From Aeromonas sp. RU39B (GTDB lineage: Bacteria > Pseudomonadota > Gammaproteobacteria > Enterobacterales > Aeromonadaceae), in assembly GCF_900156095.1 (NCBI RefSeq), contig NZ_FTMJ01000001.1, positions 372,001 to 436,000 on the forward strand: a DNA stretch of 64,000 bases, read 5' to 3'. The position numbers were made by a program, and so were the translations under genes. Positions 27,245 to 38,400 of the stretch are shown here, piece by piece; position 1 is the stretch's first letter; each line of letters begins with the position of its first letter. The notes below the pieces were generated by a model. It had not been told where the DNA came from and ran no database searches. It worked only from the letters and a program-made list of their open reading frames with translations.

Positions 27245-28546
27245 ATGGATTGGACTATTGCTCTGGTGATGTTCGGCTCGTTTTTTGTGCTGGTGTTTGC
27301 CGGCGTGCCGATCTCGTTCTCCATCGGACTGGCCACCCTGGCCGCCGGTGTTATGATGCTGCCGCTCGAAACCATCCTCGCCGTGATTGGCCAGAAGATG
27401 GCAACTGGCCTCGATAGCTTCTCCCTGCTGGCCATTCCGTTTTTCTTTTTGGCGGGCTCCTTGATGAACTCGGGCGGTATCGCCCAGCGGCTTATCAACT
27501 TCTCCCAAGTGCTGGTCGGGCGGATGCCGGGATCGCTCGGTCATGTCAACGTGATGGCCAATATGATGTTTGGCTCCATCTCCGGCTCGGCGGTGGCGGC
27601 TGCGGTCGCGGTGGGTGGCACCATGGCGCCGATGCAGAAAAAGGCGGGTTACGATCCGGCTTACTCGGCGGCCATCAATGTCACCTCCTGCATCTCGGGG
27701 CTGCTGATCCCACCCTCTAACGTGCTGATCATTTATGCCCTTACTGCGGGCGGTATTTCGGTGGCGACCCTGTTTATGGCCGGCTACGTGCCGGGCATCC
27801 TGATGGGGCTGTCGGTGATGGTGGTGGGCGGTATTATCGCCAAGCGCCGTGGTTATCCGGTGGCTGAGCGGCCGACCTTGCGCGTGGTGCTCACATCGTT
27901 CTGGGATGCACTGCCCAGCCTGATGCTGGTGGTGGTGGTGATGGGCGGTATCCTTGGCGGGGTGTTTACCGCGACCGAAGCGTCGGCCATCGCCGTGGTC
28001 TACACCTTTATCCTCTCGGTGCTGGTCTATCGTCAGGTGAAGCTTGCCGATCTGCCGCGCATCCTGCTTGACTCGGTGATCACCACCGCCATCGTGCTGC
28101 TGCTGATCGGTATCTCGGTCGGCATGTCGTGGGCCATGACCAACGCCGATATTCCCTACACCATCAGCGACGGTTTGATGGCGGTATCGGATAACCCGAT
28201 TGTGATTTTGCTTATCATCAACGTGATCCTGCTGGTGGTCGGTATCTTTATGGACATGACGCCGGCGGTGCTGATCTTCACACCGATCTTCCTGCCGATT
28301 GTCACTGACCTTGGGATGAACCCGGTGCACTTTGGCATCATGATGGTGTTTAACCTCTGTATCGGTCTGTGCACGCCGCCGGTGGGCAGTGCCCTGTTTG
28401 TCGGCTGCTCGGTGTCGGGGGTAAAAATCCAGTCGCTGATCCGTCCCATGCTGCCGTTCTTCCTGGTACTGCTGGTTTCGCTGCTTGCGGTTACTTATGT
28501 GCCGTCACTCAGCCTGTTCCTGCCGGGACTGTTTGGCATGCACTGA
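27245..28546 (+). CDS. dctM: TRAP transporter large permease subunit (DctM)
   Basis: This 433-residue inner-membrane protein has about twelve membrane segments and is the ion-coupled transport subunit. Family signatures include FAGVPISFSIGLATL, SLLAIPFFFLAGSLMNSGGI, the GSISGSAVAAAVAVGGTMAPMQ loop in parts, and NLCIGLCTPPVGSALFVGC near the C-terminus. The ATG at 27245 lies just after the dctQ stop, so translation is coupled. A strong bidirectional terminator follows. Confidence 0.92.
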   Translation: MDWTIALVMFGSFFVLVFAGVPISFSIGLATLAAGVMMLPLETILAVIGQKMATGLDSFSLLAIPFFFLAGSLMNSGGIAQRLINFSQVLVGRMPGSLGHVNVMANMMFGSISGSAVAAAVAVGGTMAPMQKKAGYDPAYSAAINVTSCISGLLIPPSNVLIIYALTAGGISVATLFMAGYVPGILMGLSVMVVGGIIAKRRGYPVAERPTLRVVLTSFWDALPSLMLVVVVMGGILGGVFTATEASAIAVVYTFILSVLVYRQVKLADLPRILLDSVITTAIVLLLIGISVGMSWAMTNADIPYTISDGLMAVSDNPIVILLIINVILLVVGIFMDMTPAVLIFTPIFLPIVTDLGMNPVHFGIMMVFNLCIGLCTPPVGSALFVGCSVSGVKIQSLIRPMLPFFLVLLVSLLAVTYVPSLSLFLPGLFGMH

Positions 28547-28564
28547 GCCGACACATAGCAATAA

Positions 28565-28591
28565 AAAGGGGAGCCGCAGCGGCTCCCCTTT
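28565..28591. terminator. Terminator between dctM and gltD
   Basis: A 12-base perfect stem (AAAGGGGAGCCG and complement) with loop CAG. The A and T ends make it usable for both converging transcripts. Confidence 0.85.
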
Positions 28592-28613
28592 GACATCGTG
28601 AACAGGTCACCCA

Positions 28614-30041
<1,428 letters not shown>

Positions 30042-33000
30042 TTACATCGCCTGAACCCGGAGCTCTGCGCTCGACCGGCTGGTGTGACCAAGCAGTGACT
30101 TCACGTCGCTGGACTTGGGTTTGACCAGACGGAACTTGGGCACGTAGGCGTCGAAATGCGCCAGGATCTCTTCGGCACGCGGACTGTTGGTCTCGTGCAG
30201 GTGAGCCGTGATAATGCCGCGCAGGTGCTCCTGATGGATGGCGAGATCCGCCACTTCCAGCAGTTCGACCAGTTCGGGGTTGGTGCGCTTGGCAAAACCG
30301 CCGTCCTCGTCGAGCACGTAGGCAAAGCCACCGGTCATACCGGCTGCGAAGTTGACCCCGGTCGGGCCGAGCACGGTGACGATACCACCGGTCATGTATT
30401 CACAACCGTTGTCACCGATCCCTTCGACCACAGCGAGCGCGCCGGAGTTACGGACCGCGAAACGCTCACCGGCTGTGCCGGCGGCGTAGAGCTTGCCGCC
30501 GGTTGCGCCATAGAGACAGGTGTTGCCGATGATGGCCGCTTCGTGCGACTTGAAGGCCACGCCGATGTGCGGCTTGACCACCAGCTTGCCGCCGGTCATC
30601 CCCTTGCCCACATAGTCGTTGGCATCACCGGTCAGGATCAGCTCAAGGCCGCCAGCGTTCCAGACACCGAAGCTCTGGCCGGCGGTACCGTTGAAGTGAA
30701 CGCGCACCGGATCGGCCGCCATCCCCTGGTTCCCGTAACGCTTGGCAATTTCGCCAGAGAGACGGGCACCCACCGAGCGATCGGTGTTGCGAATGTCGTA
30801 GCGATATTCGCCGCCGCTCTTGTTTTCAACCGACTCGAGCAGGTCAGCCACCATCTGCAGATTAAGCGGCCCCTTGTCGAAGGTATCGTTGGTCTGCTGG
30901 CAGAATAGGGCAGAGCCCGGCACGGCAACCGGCTTGGCCAGAATGCCGGAGAGATCCAGCTTGCCCTGACGGGCGGTGATGCCCGGCAGTACGTCGAGCA
31001 GGTCGGTGCGACCGATAAGGTCGGTCAGCTTGGCAATGCCAAGTTGCGCCATCAGTTCACGAGTCTCTTCAGCAATGAACTTGAAGTAGTTCATCACCAT
31101 CTCGGGCAGACCGATGAAGTGTTCGCGGCGCAGCTTCTCATCCTGAGTGGCCACGCCGGTGGCGCAGTTGTTCAGGTGGCAGATACGCAGGTATTTGCAA
31201 CCAAGCGCAACCATGGGGCCGGTACCAAAACCGAAGCTCTCGGCGCCGAGGATGGCTGCCTTGATGATGTCCAGACCGGTCTTGAGACCGCCGTCCACCT
31301 GCAGGCGCACCTTATGGCGCAGACCGTTAGCCACCAGCGCTTGCTGGGTTTCTGCCAGGCCTAGCTCCCACGGCGAGCCGGCATATTTCACCGAGGTGAT
31401 CGGGCTGGCACCGGTGCCGCCGTCGTAACCGGAGATGGTAATCAGGTCGGCATAAGCCTTGGCGACGCCACAGGCGATGGTGCCGACACCAGGCTCGGAG
31501 ACCAGCTTGACTGACACCAGGCAGTTCGGATTGACCTGCTTGATATCAAAGATGAGCTGAGCCAGATCCTCGATGGAGTAGATATCGTGGTGCGGCGGCG
31601 GGGAGATCAGTGTCACGCCCGGCACCGAATAACGCAGCTTGGCAATCTGGGCGGTGACCTTGTCACCCGGCAGCTGACCGCCTTCACCCGGCTTGGCCCC
31701 TTGCGCTACCTTGATTTGCACCACGTCGGCGTTCATCAGGTAGTGTGGGGTGACGCCAAAGCGGCCGGATGCCACCTGCTTGATACGCGAGTTCTTCTCG
31801 GTACCGAAGCGGCGCGGATCTTCACCACCTTCGCCGGAGTTGCTCTGACCGCCGAGGCGGTTCATGGCAACTGCCAGTGACTCGTGTGCTTCCGGGCCGA
31901 GGGCACCGATCGACATGGCGGCAGAGTCAAAGCGCTTGAACAGCTCTTGGGTTGGCTCAACCTGATCGAGCGGCAGCGGCGTTTGACCCCCCTTGAGCAC
32001 CATCAGGTCACGCAGTGTGGCGACCGGGCGCTCGTTTACCAGACGGGCATACTCCTTGTAATCGGCATAGTTGCCGGAGCGCACCGCAGCTTGCAGGGTA
32101 CGCACCACATCCGGGTTGTAGGTGTGGTATTCGCCGCCGTGGACAAACTTGAGCAGACCGCCCTGATTGAGGGTCTTGCGGGCAATCCAGGCGCGGCGCG
32201 ACAGGTTGTGCAGATCTTGCTGGATGTCGCCAAAATCGGCGCCGGCAATGCGGCTCGATACACCGCGGAAGCAGAGATCAATCACCGACGGCGACAGACC
32301 AATGGCTTCAAACAGTTGGGAGCAGCGGTAACTGGCGACAGTGCTGATGCCCATCTTGGACATCACCTTGTAGAGGCCCTTGTTGATGCCGTTACGGAAG
32401 TTGAGCATGGCTTGACGCATGTCCATCTTCAGCACGCCATCTTGCACCTGCTTGGCGAGTGTCTCGTAAGCAAGGTAGGGGTAAACCGCGGTGGCACCAA
32501 AGCCCAGCAGCACGGCGAAGTGGTGTGGGTCGCGGGCGCTGGCGGTTTCAACCAGAATGTTGGCGTCGCAGCGCAGGTTGTTGTCAACCAGGGTACGTTG
32601 CACCGCGCCCACCGCCATGGCGGCCGGGATCGGCAGGGTGTCGGCACTGATATCACGATCTGACAGCACCACCAGCACGGTACCGGCCTGGGCGGCCGTT
32701 TTGGCCTCTTCGCAGATACGGACGATGGCCGCTTCCAGACCCTCTTCGGGGCGATAGTTCAGGCTGATCACATGATGACGGTTGTAGTCGTCATTGAGCG
32801 CCATCAACTGGTGGAAGTCGGAATAGAGCAGCACCGGCGATTGGAACAGCACCCGGTGCGCGTGGCCGAAGGTCTCGTTGAAGACGTTCTGCTCACGACC
32901 GATACAGGTAGCCAGCGACATGACGTGGTTTTCCCGCAGCGGATCGATAGGCGGGTTGGTGACCTGCGCGAACATCTGGCGGAAGTAATCGTAAAGGTTG

Positions 33001-34502
33001 CGCTGGGTGCCGGAGAGCACCGCCATCGGGGTATCATCCCCCATGGAGCCGACCGCTTCCTGACCATTTTCACCCAGCACCCGGATGACCTGATCGAGCT
33101 CTTCATAGGAGTAGCCGAACAGTTTTTGATAGGTATTGAGCTGATCGTCGGAAAACTCGCGCTGACCGGTGTGGTGCTCATCTTCGAGCTGCTCGAAGGG
33201 CACCAGACGCTTGCAGTGCTTGCCCATCCACTCCTTGTAGGGGTGGCGGCTTTTCAGATCGTCATCAATTTCGAAGCTGGTCCACACCTTACAGTTGTAG
33301 GTATCGACCACAAACAGCTCACCCGGGCCAACGCGACCCTTCTCGAGCACTTCGTCCGGGGTGTAATCCCAGGTGCCCACTTCCGAGGCGAGCGTGATGA
33401 ACTTGTCTTTGGTGACCACATAGCGGGCCGGACGCAGACCGTTACGGTCGAGCGCGCAGGCGGCAAAACGGCCGTCGGTCATGACGATACCGGCCGGACC
33501 ATCCCACGGCTCCATGTGCATGGAGTTGAAGTCGTAGAAGGCACGCAGATCTTCGTCCATGTTCGGGTGCTTCTGCCATGCCGGCGGAATCAACAGACGC
33601 ATGGCACGGAACAGGTCCATACCACCAGCGAGGAACAGATCCAGCATGTTATCAAGGCTGGAAGAGTCAGAGCCGGTGGTGTTGACGAAGGGGGCGGCAT
33701 CCTGCAAATCCGGGATGAGCGGCGTGGCAAACTTGTAGCCACGGGCCTTGGCCCACTGGCGGTTACCGGCGATGGTGTTGATCTCGCCGTTGTGTGCCAG
33801 ATAGCGGAACGGCTGCGCCAGCGGCCAGCGCGGACTGGTGTTGGTTGAGAAACGCTGGTGGAAGACGCAGATAGCCGACTGCATACGGATATCGGCCAAA
33901 TCCAGATAGAAGCGAGGCAGGTCCACCGGCATGCACAGGCCCTTGTAGACCGTGACCAGGTTGGAGAGGCTGACCACATAGAAGTAGTCATCCTGCACCC
34001 GCTTTTCGATGCGGCGGCGCACGATATAGAGGCGGCGCTCGAGATCCTTCATCACCCAGCCCGGAGGCGCATTGACAAACACCTGCTCGATACTCGGCAG
34101 GGAGGCTTTGGCGATGGGGCCCAGCACGTTGGTATCGATCGGCACTTTACGCCAACCGACCACGCTCAAGGTCTCTTTCTCGAGTTCAGCTTCTATAATG
34201 TCGCGGGTTTGTTGTGCCAGCACCGGATCGGGGTTTAAAAACAGCATGCCGACCGCATATTTGCGGCCCAGATGCCAACCCTGCTCCTGGGCGATAGCAC
34301 GATAGAAACTGTCGGGTTTTTGCAGCAGCAATCCGCAGCCGTCGCCGGTCTTGCCGTCGGCGGAAATCCCTCCACGGTGTTGCATGCGGGCCAACGCCGA
34401 CATCGCGAGACGAACAAGCTTGTGGCTGGCTTCCCCTTCCATGTGGGCCATTAGGCCGAAGCCACAGTTATCCCTCTCCAGCTTTGGATCATAAAGTGAC
34501 AT
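30042..34502 (-). CDS. gltB: Glutamate synthase (NADPH) large subunit
   Basis: The 1486-residue protein makes glutamate from glutamine and 2-oxoglutarate. After a 12-residue propeptide ([12 protein letters not shown]) comes Cys13 in NCGFG, the N-terminal nucleophile of the class II amidotransferase domain. The synthase/FMN domain has [33 protein letters not shown] and [17 protein letters not shown]. The 3Fe-4S cysteines are in [15 protein letters not shown]. The C-terminal beta-helix ends SAELRVQAM. The start has GGGAG with an 8-base spacer. With gltD it forms the ammonium-assimilating GOGAT, as in E. coli. Confidence 0.98.
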   Translation of the reverse strand: MSLYDPKLERDNCGFGLMAHMEGEASHKLVRLAMSALARMQHRGGISADGKTGDGCGLLLQKPDSFYRAIAQEQGWHLGRKYAVGMLFLNPDPVLAQQTRDIIEAELEKETLSVVGWRKVPIDTNVLGPIAKASLPSIEQVFVNAPPGWVMKDLERRLYIVRRRIEKRVQDDYFYVVSLSNLVTVYKGLCMPVDLPRFYLDLADIRMQSAICVFHQRFSTNTSPRWPLAQPFRYLAHNGEINTIAGNRQWAKARGYKFATPLIPDLQDAAPFVNTTGSDSSSLDNMLDLFLAGGMDLFRAMRLLIPPAWQKHPNMDEDLRAFYDFNSMHMEPWDGPAGIVMTDGRFAACALDRNGLRPARYVVTKDKFITLASEVGTWDYTPDEVLEKGRVGPGELFVVDTYNCKVWTSFEIDDDLKSRHPYKEWMGKHCKRLVPFEQLEDEHHTGQREFSDDQLNTYQKLFGYSYEELDQVIRVLGENGQEAVGSMGDDTPMAVLSGTQRNLYDYFRQMFAQVTNPPIDPLRENHVMSLATCIGREQNVFNETFGHAHRVLFQSPVLLYSDFHQLMALNDDYNRHHVISLNYRPEEGLEAAIVRICEEAKTAAQAGTVLVVLSDRDISADTLPIPAAMAVGAVQRTLVDNNLRCDANILVETASARDPHHFAVLLGFGATAVYPYLAYETLAKQVQDGVLKMDMRQAMLNFRNGINKGLYKVMSKMGISTVASYRCSQLFEAIGLSPSVIDLCFRGVSSRIAGADFGDIQQDLHNLSRRAWIARKTLNQGGLLKFVHGGEYHTYNPDVVRTLQAAVRSGNYADYKEYARLVNERPVATLRDLMVLKGGQTPLPLDQVEPTQELFKRFDSAAMSIGALGPEAHESLAVAMNRLGGQSNSGEGGEDPRRFGTEKNSRIKQVASGRFGVTPHYLMNADVVQIKVAQGAKPGEGGQLPGDKVTAQIAKLRYSVPGVTLISPPPHHDIYSIEDLAQLIFDIKQVNPNCLVSVKLVSEPGVGTIACGVAKAYADLITISGYDGGTGASPITSVKYAGSPWELGLAETQQALVANGLRHKVRLQVDGGLKTGLDIIKAAILGAESFGFGTGPMVALGCKYLRICHLNNCATGVATQDEKLRREHFIGLPEMVMNYFKFIAEETRELMAQLGIAKLTDLIGRTDLLDVLPGITARQGKLDLSGILAKPVAVPGSALFCQQTNDTFDKGPLNLQMVADLLESVENKSGGEYRYDIRNTDRSVGARLSGEIAKRYGNQGMAADPVRVHFNGTAGQSFGVWNAGGLELILTGDANDYVGKGMTGGKLVVKPHIGVAFKSHEAAIIGNTCLYGATGGKLYAAGTAGERFAVRNSGALAVVEGIGDNGCEYMTGGIVTVLGPTGVNFAAGMTGGFAYVLDEDGGFAKRTNPELVELLEVADLAIHQEHLRGIITAHLHETNSPRAEEILAHFDAYVPKFRLVKPKSSDVKSLLGHTSRSSAELRVQAM

Positions 34503-34698
34503 TGCATTTCTCCCTTGCTCGGCCTTATGTCGCGAAATGCATAAACAGCGACTGGCTCTTGTGGTTCCGTCTGCCTGAAGTGGCGGACCTTCAAACTAAA
34601 GGTAATTCTCTGCAAGGTCAATTGACCCGAGCGACTGTTTTTCGTGTTACAAACAACTAACAATTCACTATGTTAAACGCTTTTTTGAGGAAGAAATC

Positions 34699-34713
34699 TT
34701 AGGTAAAACCTAA
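34699..34713. promoter_or_regulatory. 6-3-6 inverted repeat upstream of gltB
   Basis: TTAGGT, AAA, ACCTAA form a perfect inverted repeat about 200 bases upstream of gltB. Operator-like, regulator unknown. Confidence 0.3.
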
Positions 34714-34948
34714 TCTCCTTCTCATTTTAGTGTTTTTATCTGAATTATTTCATATTTGACGGAGACCATAGGGAATCCGTGTCATGTAGTAAAATTACGA
34801 AGGGTTAGGGGAATGAACTGGCGAAGATCACATTTTTGTGCGTTTTGACTTGCAAAAAATAAAACCATGAATGCTTTTTTATTTTAAGTAAAAACAATGA
34901 GTTAATCTTTGTTATCGTATATATCACCATCGGCAGATAGCCAATGTC

Positions 34949-34964
34949 TCACATGTCGATGTGA
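34949..34964. promoter_or_regulatory. 6-4-6 inverted repeat upstream of yhcC
   Basis: TCACAT, GTCG, ATGTGA form a perfect inverted repeat about 130 bases upstream of yhcC. The half-sites point the opposite way to a CRP site, so it is not a CRP box. Confidence 0.35.
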
Positions 34965-35091
34965 CTGTTTATGCTGTTTTGTTTTTTAAACATGCAAGCA
35001 TTGGAAAGTTGACCCCGTCAAGCCTTGATCCAGCGCAGGGCTTGGTCAGCCTCAGTCGCTAGAATGCGCCCTCGATTGTCGAGGAGGCATC

Positions 35092-36018
35092 ATGGAGCTG
35101 CATCAACTGGTCAATACCCTGGGTCAGGATCTCAAGCGCCGGCACGGCCAGAAGATCCACAAGCTGACCCTGCACGGTGCCTTTACCTGCCCGAACCGGG
35201 ACGGCACCCTGGGCAGGGGAGGGTGCACCTTCTGTAATGTGGCCTCGTTTGCCGACGAAGAGGCGCAGCATCTATCGATTGTCCAGCAACTGGCTGCCCG
35301 CCGCGATGAAGTGACCCGCGCCCGCCGCTACCTTGCCTATTTTCAGGCCTACACCAGCACCTATGCCGAGGTGGAGTATCTACGCGCCATGTATGAAGAG
35401 GCGTTGGCCTCGGCGGACATGGCGGGTCTGTGTGTGGGCACCCGCCCTGATTGTGTGCCGGATGCGGTGCTTGATTTGCTCGCACACTATCAATCCCAAG
35501 GTTATGAAATCTGGTTGGAGCTGGGGTTACAAAGCGCCCACGATGCGACATTGTGCCGTATCAACCGTGGCCATGATTTTGCGGCGTATGTTGAAACGGT
35601 CAAGCGGGCTCAGGTGCGTGGCATCAAGGTGTGCGCCCACCTGATTGTCGGTTTACCCGGCGAGCAGGGGATGGATAGCCTCGATACCTTGCATAAGGTG
35701 GTTGATGTGGGGGTGGCCGGTATCAAGTTGCATCCGCTGCATGTGGTGGCAGGCAGTACGCTCGGAAAAGCTTGGCAGGCTGGGCGTCTGGAGGTGATTT
35801 CTCAGGAAGAGTATGTGCAGGCTGCCGTCGCCATGATTCGCCACACGCCAGCGGAAGTGGTCTATCACCGGGTCTCTGCGTCAGCCCGAAAACCAACCTT
35901 GCTTGCCCCCGAATGGTGTGAAAACCGTTGGAGTGCCATGACGGCGATAGCCAAAGGATTGACTCTGGAAGGCGCGCAGGGAAGTGCGCTGGGACACCCG
36001 TTTGTGTTGCCTGAGTAG
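35092..36018 (+). CDS. yhcC: TIGR01212-family radical SAM protein (YhcC)
   Basis: This 308-residue protein has its 4Fe-4S cysteines near the N-terminus: Cys33, Cys45 and Cys48 in CPNRDGTLGRGGCTFC. The wide first spacing is typical of the YhcC group of Elp3-like radical SAM proteins. VGTRPDCVPDAVLDLL, WLELGLQSAHDATL and VCAHLIVGLPGE are further family segments. The reaction is not established in my knowledge. E. coli yhcC is also the divergent neighbour of gltB, so the arrangement is conserved. ATG 35092 has GAGGAGG-like sequence just upstream. Confidence 0.92.
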   Translation: MELHQLVNTLGQDLKRRHGQKIHKLTLHGAFTCPNRDGTLGRGGCTFCNVASFADEEAQHLSIVQQLAARRDEVTRARRYLAYFQAYTSTYAEVEYLRAMYEEALASADMAGLCVGTRPDCVPDAVLDLLAHYQSQGYEIWLELGLQSAHDATLCRINRGHDFAAYVETVKRAQVRGIKVCAHLIVGLPGEQGMDSLDTLHKVVDVGVAGIKLHPLHVVAGSTLGKAWQAGRLEVISQEEYVQAAVAMIRHTPAEVVYHRVSASARKPTLLAPEWCENRWSAMTAIAKGLTLEGAQGSALGHPFVLPE

Positions 36019-36086
36019 GTCTGTTTTGCCAAAAGTGTAAAGAAACGTCGTATTCGATGAAACCGGATGGTGTGATTAAGCGCGTC

Positions 36087-36123
36087 CTGTTATAGTGTTT
36101 TCTGTTATAAAACACACTGTTAT
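36087..36123. repeat. Three CTGTTAT repeats at 15-base spacing
   Basis: CTGTTAT occurs at 36087-36093, 36102-36108 and 36117-36123, exactly 15 bases apart, 130-170 bases upstream of the secretion operon. The second copy also lies in the loop of a 7-7-7 inverted repeat (GTGTTTT at 36095-36101, AAAACAC at 36109-36115). This looks like a cooperative regulator-binding region overlapping A+T-rich promoter-like sequence. Confidence 0.6.
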
Positions 36124-36255
36124 GGTTAGCAATCGACTGCTTTGATAGACTGATGGTTTGGACTCAACCGCACCAATTATCACGGGTGGTCCATACTGGG
36201 TCTCTCTGGCCGCCTCGGCAATGGCGGCAATGTTTTTTTACAGGTGATAAAAATA

Positions 36256-38400
36256 ATGCAAGCTGGAACTGCGCAGTTGGACGAGTTGCTGGAAGCGCTG
36301 GTCTTTTTGACCCGTTTCTACGGTGTCCCCAATAGCCGTGATGCCCTGGTCACCGGACTGCCGCTTCCTTCTGGCCGTTTAAGTCCTTCCCTGTTTCCTC
36401 GCGCCGCCGAGCGCGCCGGCTTATCGGCTCGTCAAGCGGTGCAGCCTCTGGCACAGCTCTCCTCGTTGTTGCTTCCCTGTGTGTTGCTGATGAAAAACGG
36501 TGGCGCCTGTATTTTGCTGGAGTGGCGCCCGGAGCTGGGTGACGCCAAAGTGCTGTTTCCCCAGGCCGGTGATGCCGAGCAGCTGGTCAGCTGCGCCCAG
36601 GTCGAAGATGAGTACAGCGGGCAGCTGTTTTTTGTCAAAAAGCAGTTTCGTTTCGATGCTCGCTCGCCCAAAGTGCTGGAGACCCGCCACGGTCACTGGT
36701 TTTGGAGCACCCTGCTCGAATCACGCGGCATCTATCGCGATGTGTTGATTGCCTCGATTCTTATCAACCTGTTTGCAGTAGCCAGCCCGCTATTCACCAT
36801 GAATGTCTACGACAAGATTGTTCCCAATCTGGCCTTTGACTCACTCTGGGTGTTGGCTGTGGGCGCCATGCTGGTGTTTACCTTCGATTTTGTAATGCGC
36901 CAGCTGCGCAGCTATTTCATCGACATCGCCGGTAAAAAGTCCGACATGCTGCTGTCGTCCAAGATTTTTGCCAAGGTGATGGGGATGCGGATGGAGGCCA
37001 GACCCGCCTCGACCGGCGCGTTTGCCAAGCATCTGCAGGAATTTGAATCTATCCGCGAGTTTTTTACCTCGGCCACGGTCTCGACCCTGATCGATCTCCC
37101 GTTTGCGCTGCTGTTTTTGCTGGTGATCTGGATCTTTGCCGGTGTGATGGTGGTGGTGCCCATCGTGGCGATGATCATTTTAGCGGCCTACAGCTTCTAT
37201 ATTCAGGGGCCGCTCAAGCGCAGCATTGAAGAGGGATCGCGGCTTGCCTCCCAGAAGAATGCCAACCTGATTGAGAGCATTGCCGGGCTCGAAACCGTCA
37301 AGATTTTCGGTGCCGAGAGTCTGTTCCAGTATCGCTGGGAGCAGGCGGTGGCCCACATATCCACTTGGGGCGTGCAGACTCGCCGTATCACCAACACCAT
37401 GTCGTCACTGGCCAGCTATATCCAGCAGGTGGTGACTGTTGCGCTGGTGATCGTAGGGGTTTATCAGATATCGGAAGGCAATGTGTCGATGGGGGGCATG
37501 ATTGCCGCCGTCATGCTGGCCAGCCGCGCTATTGCGCCCATGGTGCAGTTGTCGGTGCTGTCGACCCGCTACAACCAGGCCAAGTCGGCGCTCGGCATTC
37601 TCGAGAAGATCATGCAATCGCCCGACGAACAGGAAGAGGGTAAGCAATATATCCACCACCCTGTGCTGGAAGGGCGTATCGAGTTTGAAAATGTCTCCTT
37701 CAAGTATCCCGGGATGGAAACCAGTACGCTGCACAATATTAATCTGCGTATCGCCCCCGGCGAGAAAGTGGCCATTATCGGGCGAATTGGTGCCGGTAAG
37801 ACCACGCTGGAAAAACTGTTGATGGGGCTGTATCGACCGACCGACGGATCGGTGCGTCTTGATGGTTACGAGATTGACCAACTGCCGCCTTCGGTGATTC
37901 GGCGCAATATTGGTTGTGTGCCACAAGATGTCACTCTCTTTTTTGGCTCGGTGCGTGACAACATCATGCTGGGTAACCCGCTGGTGGATGATCCGCAGGT
38001 GCTGCGCGCCGCCAAACGGGCCGGGGTCACCAATTTTACCAACCAGGACCCAAACGGTCTGGACAAGCAGATCGGAGAGGGGGGCCGCCAGCTCTCCGGC
38101 GGTCAGCGCCAAGCCATCGTGTTAGCGCGCTCCCTGCTCAATGATCCCCCCATCCTGGTGATGGATGAGCCCACGTCGAACATGGATAACCGATCCGAGT
38201 CGCAAATCAAGCATGAGCTTGCTCGCTTGGGGCCGGAGACCACGCTCGTACTGATCACGCACAAGACCTCCATGCTGGATGTGGCTACGCGGCTTATTGT
38301 GATGGAGCAGGGGCAGATCGTGGCCGATGGTCCCAAGGAGCAAGTCCTGCAACAGCTGCGTGAGGGTAAGGTTCGGGTTGGAGGGGTGGCTCATGAATAA
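36256..38400 (+). CDS. lapB: Type I secretion ABC transporter, LapB type
   Basis: The 714-residue inner-membrane protein powers export of the adhesin. It has an N-terminal C39-peptidase-like domain (about 1-130) in which the region of the catalytic cysteine reads RFYGVPNSRDALVTGLP, so it is a non-cleaving CLD that recruits an unprocessed RTX substrate. Six membrane segments follow (about 155-430), then the ATPase: Walker A GRIGAGKT (509-516), signature LSGGQRQ, Walker B ILVMDEPTSNMD. ATG 36256 has AGGTGA 8 bases upstream; a GTG at 36244 is less likely. It overlaps lapC by 8 bases. Confidence 0.95.
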   Translation: MQAGTAQLDELLEALVFLTRFYGVPNSRDALVTGLPLPSGRLSPSLFPRAAERAGLSARQAVQPLAQLSSLLLPCVLLMKNGGACILLEWRPELGDAKVLFPQAGDAEQLVSCAQVEDEYSGQLFFVKKQFRFDARSPKVLETRHGHWFWSTLLESRGIYRDVLIASILINLFAVASPLFTMNVYDKIVPNLAFDSLWVLAVGAMLVFTFDFVMRQLRSYFIDIAGKKSDMLLSSKIFAKVMGMRMEARPASTGAFAKHLQEFESIREFFTSATVSTLIDLPFALLFLLVIWIFAGVMVVVPIVAMIILAAYSFYIQGPLKRSIEEGSRLASQKNANLIESIAGLETVKIFGAESLFQYRWEQAVAHISTWGVQTRRITNTMSSLASYIQQVVTVALVIVGVYQISEGNVSMGGMIAAVMLASRAIAPMVQLSVLSTRYNQAKSALGILEKIMQSPDEQEEGKQYIHHPVLEGRIEFENVSFKYPGMETSTLHNINLRIAPGEKVAIIGRIGAGKTTLEKLLMGLYRPTDGSVRLDGYEIDQLPPSVIRRNIGCVPQDVTLFFGSVRDNIMLGNPLVDDPQVLRAAKRAGVTNFTNQDPNGLDKQIGEGGRQLSGGQRQAIVLARSLLNDPPILVMDEPTSNMDNRSESQIKHELARLGPETTLVLITHKTSMLDVATRLIVMEQGQIVADGPKEQVLQQLREGKVRVGGVAHE

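Larger units (their letters stand above)
34503..35091. other. AT-rich gltB-yhcC divergent region
   Basis: At 589 bases this is the longest gene-free stretch. It is clearly more A+T-rich than its surroundings, especially 34640-34990. It carries two perfect inverted repeats listed separately. No open frame with a ribosome binding site, tRNA or terminator was seen. In E. coli the gltB upstream region is long and bound by Lrp, IHF and other regulators, so a large control region is plausible. Confidence 0.6.

Noticed and set aside
27221..28330. Minus-strand open frame of 369 codons opposite dctM
   Set aside because: Its translation is almost entirely His, Gln, Asp and Arg, as expected for the complement of a membrane-protein gene.
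32772..33848. Plus-strand open frame of 358 codons opposite gltB
   Set aside because: Shadow of gltB, whose sequence is conserved to residue level with E. coli.
34949..34964. CRP site upstream of yhcC
   Set aside because: The repeat is TCACA...TGTGA, the reverse of the CRP arrangement TGTGA...TCACA.
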